Shown: in pieces, positions 1 through 11,929 of the stretch
Numbering within the stretch: the first letter of the stretch is position 1
How the letters are laid out: every line of letters begins with the position of its first letter
Assembly: GCA_013115135.1 (NCBI GenBank)
Contig: JABANP010000034.1
Location: 172,075 to 236,074, forward strand
Length of the DNA stretch: 64,000 bases
DNA from: Perkinsus olseni
Taxonomy: Eukaryota; Perkinsozoa; Perkinsida; Perkinsidae
Direction: 5' to 3'
Made by a program: the position numbers and the translations under genes
Notes under the pieces: generated by a model
What the model was told of the DNA's origin: nothing
What the model saw: only the letters and a program-made list of their open reading frames with translations
The model's database searches: none

Positions 1-22
1 TGCTCCTTCTTACATGTTGTAA

Positions 23-2193
23 ATGCAGATGTTGCGTCAGTCAATCATGAATATCCTCCCATCATGCTGCTGTTCTATGGTTTTGAATGTTAACTCACCG
101 ACGATTCCAGTGCTACTGGCTGCTATAACTTACCATGGGGTATGGACAGGGAGTCCATGCTGGTCTGGACCATTCACCTTCGATGCCTGCTGCCTTCCTG
201 GATGGCCCGGCCAATCATGGTGTTGGGGGGATGGCTCACAATATAATTACAACACTTGCTGCAACACCGACCCACTTCACAGCTCCATCATCATGGTAGT
301 GTAACGTCATCATACGCCCCTTGATGTCTCTTCAGAATGGTGATCCAATATGTTGGCACAAAGGAGATGATGATGCTCCTTCGATTTGGACCTTTCATAC
401 ATGCTGTACTCCCTTCCCACAGGGTAACCCTAGTTGCTGGGATGGATGGTTCACACCGCAACGTTGTTGTTATCGTCACCTACACCGTAAGTTCCCTCAC
501 TCACCACAGGCAGGAAAACATGCATACAACCAGGTACAGCGGGCGATTGCGATCGTTCTCTTGAAGCTAGGGATCTGTTCGATGGGCTTGCTCACTTCCT
601 TCGCACTAATATAACAACTTTGAGGTTCCTTGAATCTTTGACATATGCTTCTGAGGTGAGCCCTTCAATCACCTCCCTGTCCACTTGTTGTGTATTATCC
701 AGTTTTGGCCATGCGGATGGGCAGTAGCGGCAACTACTCTAATGTCAATGGAACAACAGAGTCTGTTATCGTCGGAAGAGGAATGGCAGATCCTGCATAC
801 ATTTTACCATCATGTAGCTAACTATGCATCCGCTGCGCATGAGACCAAGCCTCGAGAGATAAATGAACTGTAGTGAATGGTATCAGACGAGGATGTTTCG
901 AGGCTACCATTCCTAGTAGGTAGATACACTAGGGTCAACTACCTCCGTAATATGGCTACTAAACATCTATCAACTACCATTAATCAGTACCCATCAATGC
1001 TATCAGAGGTCGATATTGTATTACCCTACTGTGGTGAGGATGTTACATGGTTACTGGATATGCTCAACACGACCAATAGTCAGGAGGTATCATTCATACA
1101 TTACATCTCGCCGACCCTTGCTAGTCTTGCTTCACAGGTCATCAGAGACCGTATCATACAATCATCAGTATCCTTGTGGATCTACAACAAATGTCCAGAT
1201 AGAGTAGCAGCTACCAGGTCGGCTGAGGGTCTACGGGAACGTCTACTGCATGTGCTGAAGGATGTCACCGTAATACGCTAGCTCATATGTGGCAGCATGC
1301 AGTTAATAGGTGATACCATCATACGATTGGATTAGAGGGGACGAGTGTACAGGATATCTGCACTTTCTAACACAACAATACGATCACTATGCTAGATGGA
1401 CTCTGTTTATCCATCCAGATTCCCCTGAGCACATGCCTAAGGTATCTCCAAAGCAGCGGTCATAACCTCCAATGCCATAAAAACCTTGCTGATTATGTAG
1501 GTTAATATCATAATGGACGTGATGAAATGGGCAGCTACCGGCTTGCTGGAGGCACTCCATCCCCGTCTACGCTTCGCGCATCTATCACATAACTTCCTCA
1601 GCCCGTTCTGGGCGAGAGCAGATCGGTAGGTTCGTCCCAGCCCCTTCTGTTCACATATCCATGAGCGACTAACAGTTACCGTACAGCCTTCAAGGAGCTC
1701 TACTCTGATGTGATGAATATCCAATTAAGGATGGCCCCTGAAGCTGCAGAGCTATCCACATACTGCTGTACCCAACTGCTGGTCCGGGATGATGCCCTGC
1801 GGTCAGTATACCCACCTACACACATCAAGACAGTACTTGTCTTGTGGTTTTTGCAGAGTTAGGAGCTTTGACTACTATGAGCGGCTATACAATAGGACGA
1901 ACTCGGTCGAGATCTATAAGGTTATTACGCGACCGTTCGAAGTCATATCAAACGACGATATAAAGTCGAGATTACCATGCCAGCTAATGATGCCGTTATG
2001 GCAGGTAGTGATACAGGTTGATGGAGAGTGATCCTTCCAGCATAATCTCCAGGTTATATTTGGTAATAGCGATGACATGAGTACAGTTGAACGCCCCCTG
2101 GATCCTAACATGCCTTTATTCCTCAAAACTGCCAATCTAGATGGTGATTGGGTTAACGCTATATTGGCTAAGAACATGATACATCACGAATGA
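23..2193 (+). CDS. DUF3431-type glycosyltransferase-like protein with N-terminal CW/CC repeats
   Basis: Multi-exon gene. Phase-consistent exons that I can follow are about 23-295, 336-486, 540-655, 703-?, ?-1269, 1310-1441, 1501-1625, 1676-1801, 1857-2004 and 2041-2193 (TGA), separated by GT-AG introns of 36-59 nt. The first exons encode cysteine-rich repeats of the pattern CW...FT..CC...CW...CC. The later exons follow the order of conserved blocks of DUF3431 proteins: DIVLPYCGEDVTWLL, WIYNKC, GDECTGYLHFLTQQYDHY, TLFIHPDSPEH, STYCCTQLLVRDDALR, YYERLYN and a QVIFG near the C-terminus. The family is uncharacterised but looks glycosyltransferase-like; a sugar-transfer role is inference. Between the exons around 703 and 1269 two stop codons lie in frame (871-876), and I found no intron of matching phase to remove them, so this copy may be broken, mis-assembled or use an intron I missed. 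The true N-terminus may lie upstream of the window. Confidence 0.6.
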
Positions 2194-2416
2194 AGCTGCT
2201 AATGTACGTTGCATGACCAAGTCATGATCAACTTTCTATATGAACGGTTACTTGGGTTTATTATTTCAAACGCATCAATTCAAATTACACACCAATCGAC
2301 GCCCCTCGACTGCCAAAATTGATAATACTGATAACCAAAAGACTTAGTGTTGGCAGAAGCTCTCCGACGCTGGCCAGACATTATCCACAGTAGATGTTAT
2401 TGAGCATTGCTACTGT

Positions 2417-3351
2417 TTACTCCTCCAACTGGTCAATCACACCAGACTGGGTCACGTAGATACCATCCAAGAACTTACGGATATCCTTGTGGCGGACGAG
2501 AGTGGACTGGTGGATGAGAGCGGCTGAAAAAAGAAACAAAACAATAAGAATGATAAGATGAAATGAGATGATGGTGTGAGACGACGCCGCCGCCCGACTA
2601 TTACCAGAACGGGAGACGAGCTCCAAGTCGGCACCCTCAACGATGACCTCATCCTTAACATCATCGGACTTCCTCACGGAGACACCGGGCATCATGTCGA
2701 CGGTACGCACGACCTTCTCACCCAAGAAGTTACGGATCTCGATAGTGGAACCGTTGTTGGTGATGTTGGAGTTGATGGGGAAATGTGCGTACACGAAACG
2801 GAAGCTTGTACTGGTATCTCTGCAAGGGAAGAGAACATCCGAAATATACATCCCATGAACGACAGTGATAATGATGATGACTGAGAACTAGGATTACCTG
2901 ACGAACACCGGTGATCATGTTCTCGATGTGAGAGCAAACAGTGCGGATGCAAGCCTTGCTCTTGGTAAGACCGAACCACATCTCAACAGTGATCTTCCTG
3001 CCACCGTCAACGAGCTTCATGTCAACGGGGATATGACGGAAAGTTCGCTCGAGCTTGCCGTACTTGCCCGAGACAACGATGTGACGGGACTTCAGAGTCA
3101 CCTTGACTGAATAACAAAAACAAGAATTAACCGATCACCAGTAGACATGTAACATCCCGTTGCTCGAGCGTCATACTAGTCCAGGCTCGAAGGCTACTGC
3201 CACACGCTCGGTAAACAACGACGTTCGACGACAGAGGTGTGATGACCTTGACTCCAGTGCGAGAGCTAGCAAGTCCTCAACCTAACATAATCCAACCCGT
3301 ACTACCATCCTCGGGGACCTTAATGTCGATCTGAGAGTGGATAGTCTTCAT
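2417..3351 (-). CDS. RPL9: 60S ribosomal protein L9 (uL6)
   Basis: Four exons: 3306-3351, 2898-3106, 2605-2819 and 2417-2523. Start ATG is at 3349-3351 ([15 protein letters not shown]) and stop TAA at 2417-2419. Introns are 199, 78 and 81 nt with GT-AG ends. Recognisable L9 blocks are [49 protein letters not shown] and the C-terminal [13 protein letters not shown]. The product would be about 191 aa, close to the usual size for eukaryotic L9. It is a structural protein of the large ribosomal subunit near the GTPase-associated region. One extra base near 2799-2801, in the conserved stretch just before FVYAHFP, shifts the frame; removing it restores the family spacing exactly, so it is probably an assembly error. 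The 3' end faces the end of the upstream plus-strand gene. Confidence 0.94.
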
Positions 3352-3972
3352 GAGGCCTGATGCTTCTGTACCAACGCGGCTTCGGGCGCCTGATGGGGAG
3401 TTTACGACATCTAATCGATCAGCTACGGGCGAGCGAGATTTACGCAGGCGCAAAATTTTCGATCTCAAGTTTTCGAAGAGGCGTTCCCGATGCATGCCCT
3501 TCTGCGTTGCGGTGCTTTACCGAATAAGGTGGTATAGGCGTAACAGTATTTGTGATACTGCTTGAAAACTACTGATTCATCGAAATCCAACGTCGAGGTT
3601 CTTGCCTTAAGTCCACGCAATGATTGGCACGCACTTGGTCCATTCCGACGGTAGTCCAGATGGCCGTTGATAATAATGCAACTTCACCCATCTCTGGCTT
3701 TCTCCTGTAAGAGGTTCGCTTTATGCGCTCAACGTTCCAGTTCAAGCCCTTTCGAATCATCTAGGTTCGTCGGCTCGTTGCACCTTTCGAGTAAGTAACA
3801 GTTCTCCGTGGGTGGGGTTGCTTCTTACACGACCAACGCAATAACAGCTCAATCAAGGATACACTCATTCAGACGATAATGACGATGGCACGAATCCCTA
3901 CGACAACACTTCCATATCTTATGGGGCAGCTGCCACTGAGTGGAAACCAACGAGTGGTAGTAAACTGCAATG

Positions 3973-4007
3973 CAACAACGACAACAACAACAACAACAAC
4001 AACAACC
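3973..4007 (+). repeat. (CAA)n microsatellite
   Basis: An interrupted run of CAA triplets, which would encode polyglutamine in one plus-strand frame. No supported gene surrounds it. Confidence 0.85.
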
Positions 4008-4212
4008 AAGCGGGCTTCCAACAGAGGCTTATGCTCTAATGAGGACAAGAAGTGTCTTCATCACTTTCTCTTGGACGGCGAAGATTTTCCGGCCCGTGCC
4101 GCCTTGCTCGGTGATGACGATGGATAATGTCGGCTCACATTATCAGTATTATCGCTCACTCGGCGACTAACCTTCTCATTGACCCTGTGTTGCCCACCAT
4201 CCTCCTTGTTCT

Positions 4213-4252
4213 GATCATCATCATCACCATCATGATGATGATGATGATGATG
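4213..4252. repeat. (ATC)n/(ATG)n inverted microsatellite
   Basis: A run of ATC triplets switches directly to a run of ATG triplets, so the two halves can pair as a hairpin. On the minus strand it reads as a short His run followed by Asp codons. Confidence 0.8.
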
Positions 4253-4863
4253 CTTCACGTGTCTAGGCTCGGATACAGAGCCGAGCATACTCAGAGATCG
4301 TGATCGACGCATAGCGCTAGGACGACCGGAATAGCATGGCATGAACGCTCGTGACCAAGCCTTCTTCGCTGAGGAACAACACATCAGACAGCTTATAGCT
4401 TCTATCCACCACCGGATGAGAAATCTGTCTTACCAAGGCGGAAGGGGCTCAACACGACGTCACGCTTGCGCATCTTCACCTTCCGAGTTACCAGGACCTG
4501 CCCTTTGGATAGTGCCACAAGACCATCACGAACAGGATCCAATTACTCGTTGGAACACAATTCTTAGCACTACATGGAAGCGTAGACGCCATGTTATCGA
4601 CGTCAGACATGTCTCACGTCGCCTATCGCCCAGGATAGAAGGGATGAGTATCACCATGGCACTACCTTGTCAGTCTGGCCATTGTCCCCCTTCTTATCGA
4701 TAACATCTACAACCTCCACAACGGATACCACGTCATTCGACGATGATGAGGCATCACTGCCTTCCTCCCATCTGAAGCAATATCAATAACTAGTCGCGCT
4801 CCGTTATGGTGGCTTCAGTTGACGAACAGACTGAAGATACCACAGGAGCAGAGGTGATATATC

Positions 4864-6765
4864 TTACGAGTATGAATGACAGCTGACAAAGTCCATACTA
4901 TCAGTCGAACTCAACCTCGACATGCGCTTCTTGAGATTCAGTACTTCAGCTGTTGACTCGTCAGGCGCGATGTAGTCAGCCCACACAGGGGAAAGACACC
5001 TATCGATAAACCATCATTACGACAGTGAACTAGGCGAAGCAGATGCCTTACCTATGCGCTATTAGCACGTCCATGAAGTACTCATCTTGCTGGTCTTTGA
5101 TGATAACATGGATCGGCTGATGACCAGTGAACGTGCACAACGACGTGCCTAACAGCAATGACTCGAGAAGCTGCTGAGTATCACGATACACGATGCAATG
5201 TGATATGGATAATCCCCATTACCACTGACAACAGGTAAGTTACGCAAATCCCAGGTCACGAAGTCAATGTACCTGAAGCAAGCTTGCTACCGGGCTCGTG
5301 TGATAATGATGATGACTCCCATGAGAAAAGGATGAAGCAGTTCACAGTGAAATAATAACCGCGACAAGTAGCATTACATGGAATAGTAGCAAAAAGTATA
5401 GATATGCTCTGTGTCAAACAAGTAGTCATGAGTTACTTTGCCTGAAGGAGAACACAGTAGAGAGTACAGCAGGGCATCGATGTGAGATGTAGCTCGTAAG
5501 CCCCTCGGACGGCACCTGTGAGCGCTTTGTCGGCTGTAATATCTGGAAGTTCTTCCGAGGGTGTATCCAAGTCCGATACGATACACTGAGGCGAGAATCG
5601 GAGTCATAGCGAGTTGGTCAGTGAGTGTGCAGAGGGCTGCAGATAGAGGACTCACCGTATCGGCGCTGACTAGCGGGAAAGTGAAAAATGTGTTTTCAGA
5701 CGGATCAGGGTTGGGATAATTTGCTGAGGCAGAGGAATGACACTCACGCCGAGGGCGATTGCTGTACTACTCAGTAACATCGTCCCTCTAGCGGCTGCCA
5801 AACGTGTAGAGATTGATAAAACCAGACGCACTCCTGAAAGTCCAGGAAATATACTAGCGGATAGGAACGCATGAGGAATATTGTACGACATGACTTTTTG
5901 GAGAGATGTATTACCCGATTTTGCGACAAACCCCAGCTCGGGGAGAGGCTGTGTCGCTTCTATTCCAAAAAATAATGCCGAACCTGACGATTAGATGAAT
6001 AACCCAGAATATACGACGGCCGAGCTGAATTAACTTACTTGGCTTTCTCTTGAATCGTCCCTGCCATCGGAGTTCCCAACGTCTGAGAATATTATGAATA
6101 TGGTAGCAAGCATGCATTAGTGGCCCTTACCTCCTCTTCTTCCCCATATACCCATGATAAGGGAAAGGACCGTTCGGGTCAGGAGGCCGATGTATCACAA
6201 CCTGATGGCGTGACAATCTTAACGGTCCTCGAACTAGGGGAATCCCCACGGGGGATACACCGTGATGGCCCAGTCCTTACGATCTTCCCTTCAAATGCAT
6301 CACTATTGATAGGAAAGCTCTCCGTTGCATCGATAGCTGAAGCAATAACAAAATGAAGGAGCGTCGCCCAGCATCACAGCAGAAGGATGTACAAACACAC
6401 CCAGTGATCTAGGGTTACACCACGAACGGGAATGGCCGCTATGGTATATGTCCATACTTACGGATGCGTGATTGCTCGAGGAGGAAGTTCGGAAGGCTCG
6501 GCGTCGCGTTTAGTCGACATGAGGTCGTACCTGAGTGATAGGTTCGAGAGCAGTGAGACAGGATGAGGCTCACATAGCGGCGTAGGGTGCAAAAGACGGG
6601 TCTCCCCTTGGGGAAATGAGGCCGTGAGTGATTGGGCCCCATCACTTGTTGAGGTGGTGTACCGGGACTAGTGACTCCACTACCGCCACCCTCTATAGGG
6701 TGAGGAGCAGCAGCAGCGGGAGGAGCAGGCTCCGTAGGCTGGGATTCTGGACTTTGCTGAGACAT
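4864..6765 (-). CDS. Unrecognised protein, tandem paralogue A
   Basis: Multi-exon minus-strand gene. The proposed start is at 6765 (MSQQSPESQPTEPAPP, Pro/Ala-rich leader; first exon to about 6462). The stop TAA is at 4864-4866 after an exon 4864-4999 that begins with VWADYIAPDES. Conserved pieces in order: ISTRLAAARG (about 5780-5830), FPLVSADT ending at a splice donor (about 5655), a block with LPDITADKALTG (about 5480-5590), DFVTWDLRNLP (about 5225-5275), and LGTSLCTFTGHQPIHVIIK (about 5090-5150). The same blocks, in the same order and with the same exon boundaries, occur in the gene immediately upstream (6914-8842), so this is a tandem duplicate pair. I recognise no family and assign no function. 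Exon joins near 6130-6350 remain uncertain. Confidence 0.55.
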
Positions 6766-6913
6766 TAGAACCCCTGGTAAGACGGAACACCTCTGATGGT
6801 CAAGAGTCACAACCAACTTCGGATCGACACAACACGGCGATCTCCAGAAACATGCTCGGGTACAACAGGCATCGGGGAGTACGTGGCGTTGAACGGCACC
6901 CATAGGAGTATGA

Positions 6914-8842
6914 TTAGGAGCCTGGTGGGATCCACAGCGCTGTGTCTCTATTCTCCCTCATACTCACCCTGGGTCGACGTAAATGATGGGCCCACGTCTG
7001 CGAGAATGACCTACATTATTTATATCGTTATGATTACATCAATGACATCCATGATGGCCAATGAGGATACTAATGACTCACTTATGAGCAGAGAGTATGT
7101 TCATGAAACACGTCCCCTTATCATCACGCATAACGATATGAATAGGCTGTGGGCCAAGAAGAGTGCACAGAGAAGTCCCTAGGAAGGAGGCGAGCGGAGT
7201 CCTCGCATGTTCAAGTGACTCATTATACCACTACTACCGCTTATGGCTGGAAGGTTACGTAGATCCCATGTGACGAAGTCCACAAACCTGCCAAATGCAC
7301 CAGGCTTCGACACAAGCCAGTGGTGGGAGCACAATGGCAGCAGCCGCACCAATGACAACTTACATCGACCAATAACAAAATGTGTATATGTGACCGGTAT
7401 CAAACTTATGGTTAGAAGAAACCTTTCCTGAGCATTACGGAGCATATTGCTGCGCATGCAAGCTGATGAGTATTATCACAAGTCTTTACCATAGATCCCC
7501 CGATCGGAGGTGATATCAGGTATGTCCACTGCATCGCAGTCACCAGACCCACCACCGCTGCTGTGTTCTATTACCTGGATGCGAATTGGTTACCGCTGAG
7601 AGTACTAGGTTACAGTGGTAAGAGTAACAATTTTGAGCTTGTCCGACGATAGCTGCGAGTCCTGGAACAACCCTAGGACTCACCGTATCAGCGCTTGTTA
7701 GAGGGAAGAGAAAGTATGTCCGCTCTCCTTGCTGCGAGGTGTTAGGAAAGTTGCCTACATTCATACAAGTCCAGGGCTCTTCGAACAGTATCGAGTAGTG
7801 CTTCATAAGAAGATGGATTAATTCATCGGTGTACAGCGTCGAACATCCGGCCGTATACCTCCCTCGTGCACCCATACTACTTATAAGCCTCGACCCACGA
7901 GCAGCAGCCAATCGTGTTGATATCGACATGAGTATCCTAGCGGCTGAAAGTGGACTAACAGTGCGACTCTTGGCGTCAGAAGAGCGTCTTTCCTCACTTA
8001 TATTCGCCATGAACCCCAATTTCGGTGTTGGAGAGTAGCCCTCTATACCGAAATATACATTCTCACCTGAAACACGCCTACAATAGGTGTCTCATCTCGA
8101 GAAGGATGTAAGACTTAATAGCAGTCCTACTACCTGGTGGTTCGAGAAACCTTCCCTGCCACCGCAATTCACAACGTCTGAGAAAATGAGTAAGTCGACA
8201 ACCTTCTCGACCAGCCCTCTCTGTGACGTCAAGCAACAACGTACACTCTAGGGCAGGTACTCATGAATTTTGAATATGGGAATTCACCGCCGCCCCTCAT
8301 CAGCTGGACGATGGATAACCACCTGACAACAGGACTACCATGGACAGTGAGGACTGTATTCTCGAGTTACGAGCTCTCCTATGAAGTTATCATTCTGTAT
8401 CGGTATAGCAGTAGTGGTATTGATACCTATCACGAGATGGACGTAATGTATAATAACGATGCTTTGTACTCCTGACCTATTCGACTACTAGGAGGGGGCA
8501 GCTGTCGGAGTGATTCCTCGTCCTCTGATGAACGGCTCACATCATACCTGTACTCAGCAGATATAGCCCATCATAATGATATTCGGCATATCACTACAAG
8601 CCTGCATGCTGATCGAAAGAGATGTCCCCTTGTGGAGGGAATACCATGTCTCGGATGGAGCTGTGGTGAGCTCGGTTGGTGCTGCTGGCCATCCGCCCTC
8701 CTGTTAACAATGATCCTGAAGCTGTATCCATCCACGAGGGCACGAGAACGGGAGAGTCATGTGTGGCGACTATGATGAGAAAAGTAGCGGCTATGGTTGG
8801 CGCTCCTCCACTGAGATCACTACCTACCAATATCACGGCCAT
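6914..8842 (-). CDS. Unrecognised protein, tandem paralogue B
   Basis: Diverged copy of the gene at 4864-6765. Shared blocks: QVVIHRPADEG (about 8300-8330), VVNCGGREGFSNHQ (about 8140-8180), ISTRLAAARG (about 7905-7930), YFLFPLTSADT ending at a splice donor (about 7690), VDIPDITSDRG (about 7500-7530), VDFVTWDLRNLPAISG (about 7225-7275) and ASFLGTSLCTLLGPQPIH (about 7140-7190). The last exon ends ...TALWIPPGS with stop TAA at 6914-6916. The start near 8842 is a guess. A net +4-base difference from copy A near 8290-8305 shifts the frame, so this copy may be decaying or carry a consensus error. Function unknown. Confidence 0.5.
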
Positions 8843-8869
8843 AGTATGACCATGCTCTTGACCATGCCG

Positions 8870-9232
8870 TTATACTGCACTTCCAAAATATGATGCTTCA
8901 AGGCCTCCCAAACATACCAATACCGTGGTTGTGTTATTATGAACAGCGGTGACGATAATTGCTGCATCGTGTCGCTTGATGCCATCGCAGTGGCAAGGGA
9001 TGGTGATCGGAGAGTTTCCGATACACGGCTCCCCCAAAGGCCGAGAAAACAGCTGAAACAATGTCTTTCTGGACAACTGCTCATGGCACGCAAGCGACAC
9101 GATATTCCTCGGGCCCTTGAAAGCCGTCCTAGGCAGACCTGGTCCCACCACACCCATTTCCACTTCACTCGCATTGAATTTCAATAATTCTTTTGTTATA
9201 ATCGAATCCTTGATCAATGATTGATTTCTCAA
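8870..9232 (-). other. Segment homologous to 14.38-14.68 kb, nature unknown
   Basis: The minus strand here is open and resembles the minus strand of about 14380-14680, upstream of MFS copy 1. Both contain a GPGL motif followed by a GEPC(I/V)GNSPI motif at similar spacing. The segment could be an exon of a dispersed gene family or part of an old duplicated unit; I recognise no domain. From 9240 to 9628 I see nothing to annotate. Confidence 0.35.
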
Positions 9233-9628
9233 ATGAAGAGTGGCAATAAATAATTAAAGAGGATGTGGGGATGCCCTAGCTAAAAATACTACTTCCGCTG
9301 GAGGACTAGCGAGCCACCATAGCGACAAGATGAATAAGGGTGGACAACGTTTTACATGCCATCGTGGAGGGACCTTCCCCCGGGAACTCTGCGAGACCTT
9401 TTGTCATGATACATCAGCCAATAGCAGTTCGGAGTCTTATGCTTTCCATGCTGCCTACGCAGACTACTGGGACGAGTGATCTACGAGCAACAACAGAGAG
9501 ATAGTGATGGAGGAGTTTACGGATAGCTATCGTGACACATTGGCCACGACCAATGCTCAACAATACTCATCTAGGTATCACAGATGATACAGGGTCAATA
9601 GAGCTGACCTCACATCGCGGGAACAACT

Positions 9629-10967
9629 CTAAATCAGGGATACAGCGGCACAGCAATTGTCACGTGACCCTGACGAAACGGCGAGACTAACCTGAGGAGA
9701 GAGGCAAGCTATTAGAGAGCAACGGGTACAGCAAAACAAAAGGGATTCTCAGCTACCCTTGCTCACCAGCTTCTCCGCGACATCTTCCTCGTTGATATGC
9801 ATGGACACAAATGTAGCAACTTCCTCATCACCAAGGACGTCCCATACACCATCACTGGCGGCAACGACTATTGAGCCCTGTACAACTTCTCTCTTTACAC
9901 TAACACTGGGCTCCGAGATAACCCCATCATTCTTCAGACACCAATCTCCCAATGCTCTGCTTACTGCCAATTGTCCACCAACTCGACCAAATAGCACGAC
10001 CCCTCCATTATTAACCACACGGTCTGTTTCAGCAGCATTAGTGGTGGGTCGATGGTCCTGTGTCAGTCTTGTGAGGCGGCCACTAGGAGCTACCAGTATA
10101 GCCCTGCTGTCACCAACATTAGCACAGATAATGGTACAACAATCCTTATTGGACTTCTTATCCTTCTGTCCTTTGATGAGGAGCACTGTGGCAGTGAGAC
10201 CATTCTGCCATGCACATGGGCGTAGCTCCTGGTCCATCCGTGCGAAGGCACCGATCATCGCTGCTTTGATAGACTTCCTCCTGCTCCCGGACACCCCTGG
10301 GGGGCGCCCTCTCATCTCATCGCCTATTATAGTCGGGAATTGATCCAAAACGATATCAAGAGCTGTTCGGCTTCCACCATGGCCATCCAGAACGGCGACA
10401 AGAGCAGTCCGGGGGCCTAGAGGAGGAGCTGCCGATGGATGGAAAATGTGAGCATCCTCCATTGTCCGCCTGTGTGGGACATTCTGAGTCTCATGGTACG
10501 AGAACATCTTCACAGGTTGTGGAACCTAGGGTGCAGAATGGCATACCATACCGGATCGAAGACCTCGAGACATCACAACGCCAATTCTGGGGAGGGACCG
10601 ACAATCGTGACATCCTTACTTGGTGGTGGTCACCATTCACTGTTCGGGCATGAGACGCCGACAGCTTCCTACCCACTACAGCCGGCGGAGGTAGTTTGTG
10701 ATGCGGCTGTTCTTCTTCCAAGGACCCGTGGGGAGCGGCGTTGATCTCGTGCGCACGCCTTGTATCATCGCTCGGCGAATTCCCGTTCACTGAAGGGTTG
10801 GAATCGCTGAGAAGTTCTCTAACGGTCGCTGCTATTGGTGGAGCCGTGTAGCGTTCTCGTCCAGGTCGAGTTCGTGAGGATCGAGTCCTAGATCGTGGGG
10901 TTGGCTCATTGTAGGGCGACCACTGTTGCCGCGTGAACCTGCGATGTGTGTCAGTGTTGATGAGCAT
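9629..10967 (-). CDS. PP2C-family Ser/Thr protein phosphatase
   Basis: Three exons: 10620-10967, 9767-10525 and 9629-9691, with introns of 94 and 75 nt and matching phases. The product is about 389 aa. The N-terminal 115 residues are Arg/Ser/Pro-rich and low-complexity. The catalytic domain has all diagnostic motifs in order: RRTMEDAH, VLDGHGG, ANVGDSRAILV, LTQDHRPT, GGQLAVSRALGDW, VAASDGVWDVLGDEEV, and GSRDNCCAAVSLI in the short last exon. The acidic residues that hold the Mn/Mg pair are present in MED, DGHGG, SDGVWD and SRDN, so the enzyme should be active. PP2C enzymes are metal-dependent phosphatases in stress and signalling pathways; the substrate here cannot be told. No membrane segment or clear targeting signal is seen. 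Confidence 0.9.
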
Positions 10968-11295
10968 CGAGCGGTGGAATTCACAAAATTACCCTCCTAG
11001 CGTTCGTAACGAAGGAGGCCAATGTCGTCCCCGATCCCATGTTGTGGCCATATCCCTTTTCTTTGCCAGAGAGTAGCTCGTGATGTTCATAGCGTCCTCC
11101 ACCGTCTGGTACGCGTCCTTACTTCTGTTATTACCGACTGCGGCTATACCGCGAGGATGATGAATTCTATCCAATGGGCGGCCATACACGGGGGACACTG
11201 CGGCTTTCAGGACCGATGTCTTATCCGAGATAGGGCGTCGTGTAGCCTGAGGGAGAGATATCCTCCCTCGAGTGTGGGGATATTTATCATACGCA

Positions 11296-11920
11296 CCCCT
11301 CCACAAATTCTTAGCATATCCGGTTTCTCGGCTCTTGCACTGTCGCCCAAACGAGTGCGATACTGCCACTCAAAGAGGTAGGCTCTTGTGATTCACAGAA
11401 TATACTCCTCAAACATTCAGAGCCGAACTCTTCGTAGTTAGGAACTTCAAAAGCTATGAAATTTTCTACCACAAACTCTTAGCATACACAGCTTGAAATC
11501 GCGCGCCATACTTCCAACTTTTACTGGGGAAGCGAACTCACAAATTTGTACCTAGTCTAGTGCGAAACATCAATAGAAAAGGGTTTTCCATAAAGCTATC
11601 TGTCCATGATTGATCCCCACATTCGGAGGCATCCAGCCAAAACGGACCAGCATAGCAGATAACGACGGAAGCGCAGCGGAATGAGGTGTAAGACCTGCCA
11701 TCAAGGGAGTCCTTAGAGTCCCGCAAGCAGGCTTATGGCTCCGAATATGGGGACTAAACATGAGAGTACACTTCACTAGCTAAGAAGAGCTACACCCTAA
11801 ACTCGGAGGGTATATCCTGTGAATCACAAGAACATACCTCCTTCAGTGGCAGTATTGCACTCATTCAGGCGACAGTGCGAGAGCGTAGAAGCCGGATATG
11901 CTAAGAATTCGTGGAGGGTG
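11296..11920. mobile_element. Foldback/MITE-like element with long imperfect terminal inverted repeats
   Basis: About 113 bp at 11296-11408 is an imperfect inverted copy of 11805-11920; both arms contain the core TTAGCATATCCGG in opposite orientation. A shorter inner inverted pair lies at about 11615-11629 and 11739-11752 (CCCCACATTCGGAGG against CTCCGAATATGGGG). No transposase-like frame lies between the arms and I see no clear target-site duplication. A non-autonomous foldback or MITE-type element is the most likely reading. Confidence 0.6.
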
Positions 11921-11929
11921 TATTCCCGC

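Larger units (their letters stand above)
3352..4863. other. Stretch without a confidently assignable gene
   Basis: Short coding-like segments occur on the minus strand. One, near 4680-4770, is acidic and Ser/Val-rich. Another, near 4440-4540, is basic and reads KGQVLVTRKVKMRKRD. A third, near 4061-4384, is Ser/Arg-rich with a His run. They could be exons of one gene ending downstream, but I could not join them with consistent phases and recognise no domain. Two microsatellites lie here. Confidence 0.35.

Noticed and set aside
4061..4384. His-rich protein on the minus strand
   Set aside because: The His run comes from an ATC/ATG microsatellite; I could not connect the frame to other exons or to a domain.
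9759..10343. 194-codon plus-strand open frame opposite the phosphatase gene
   Set aside because: It is the antisense shadow of the PP2C exon, which carries all catalytic motifs.
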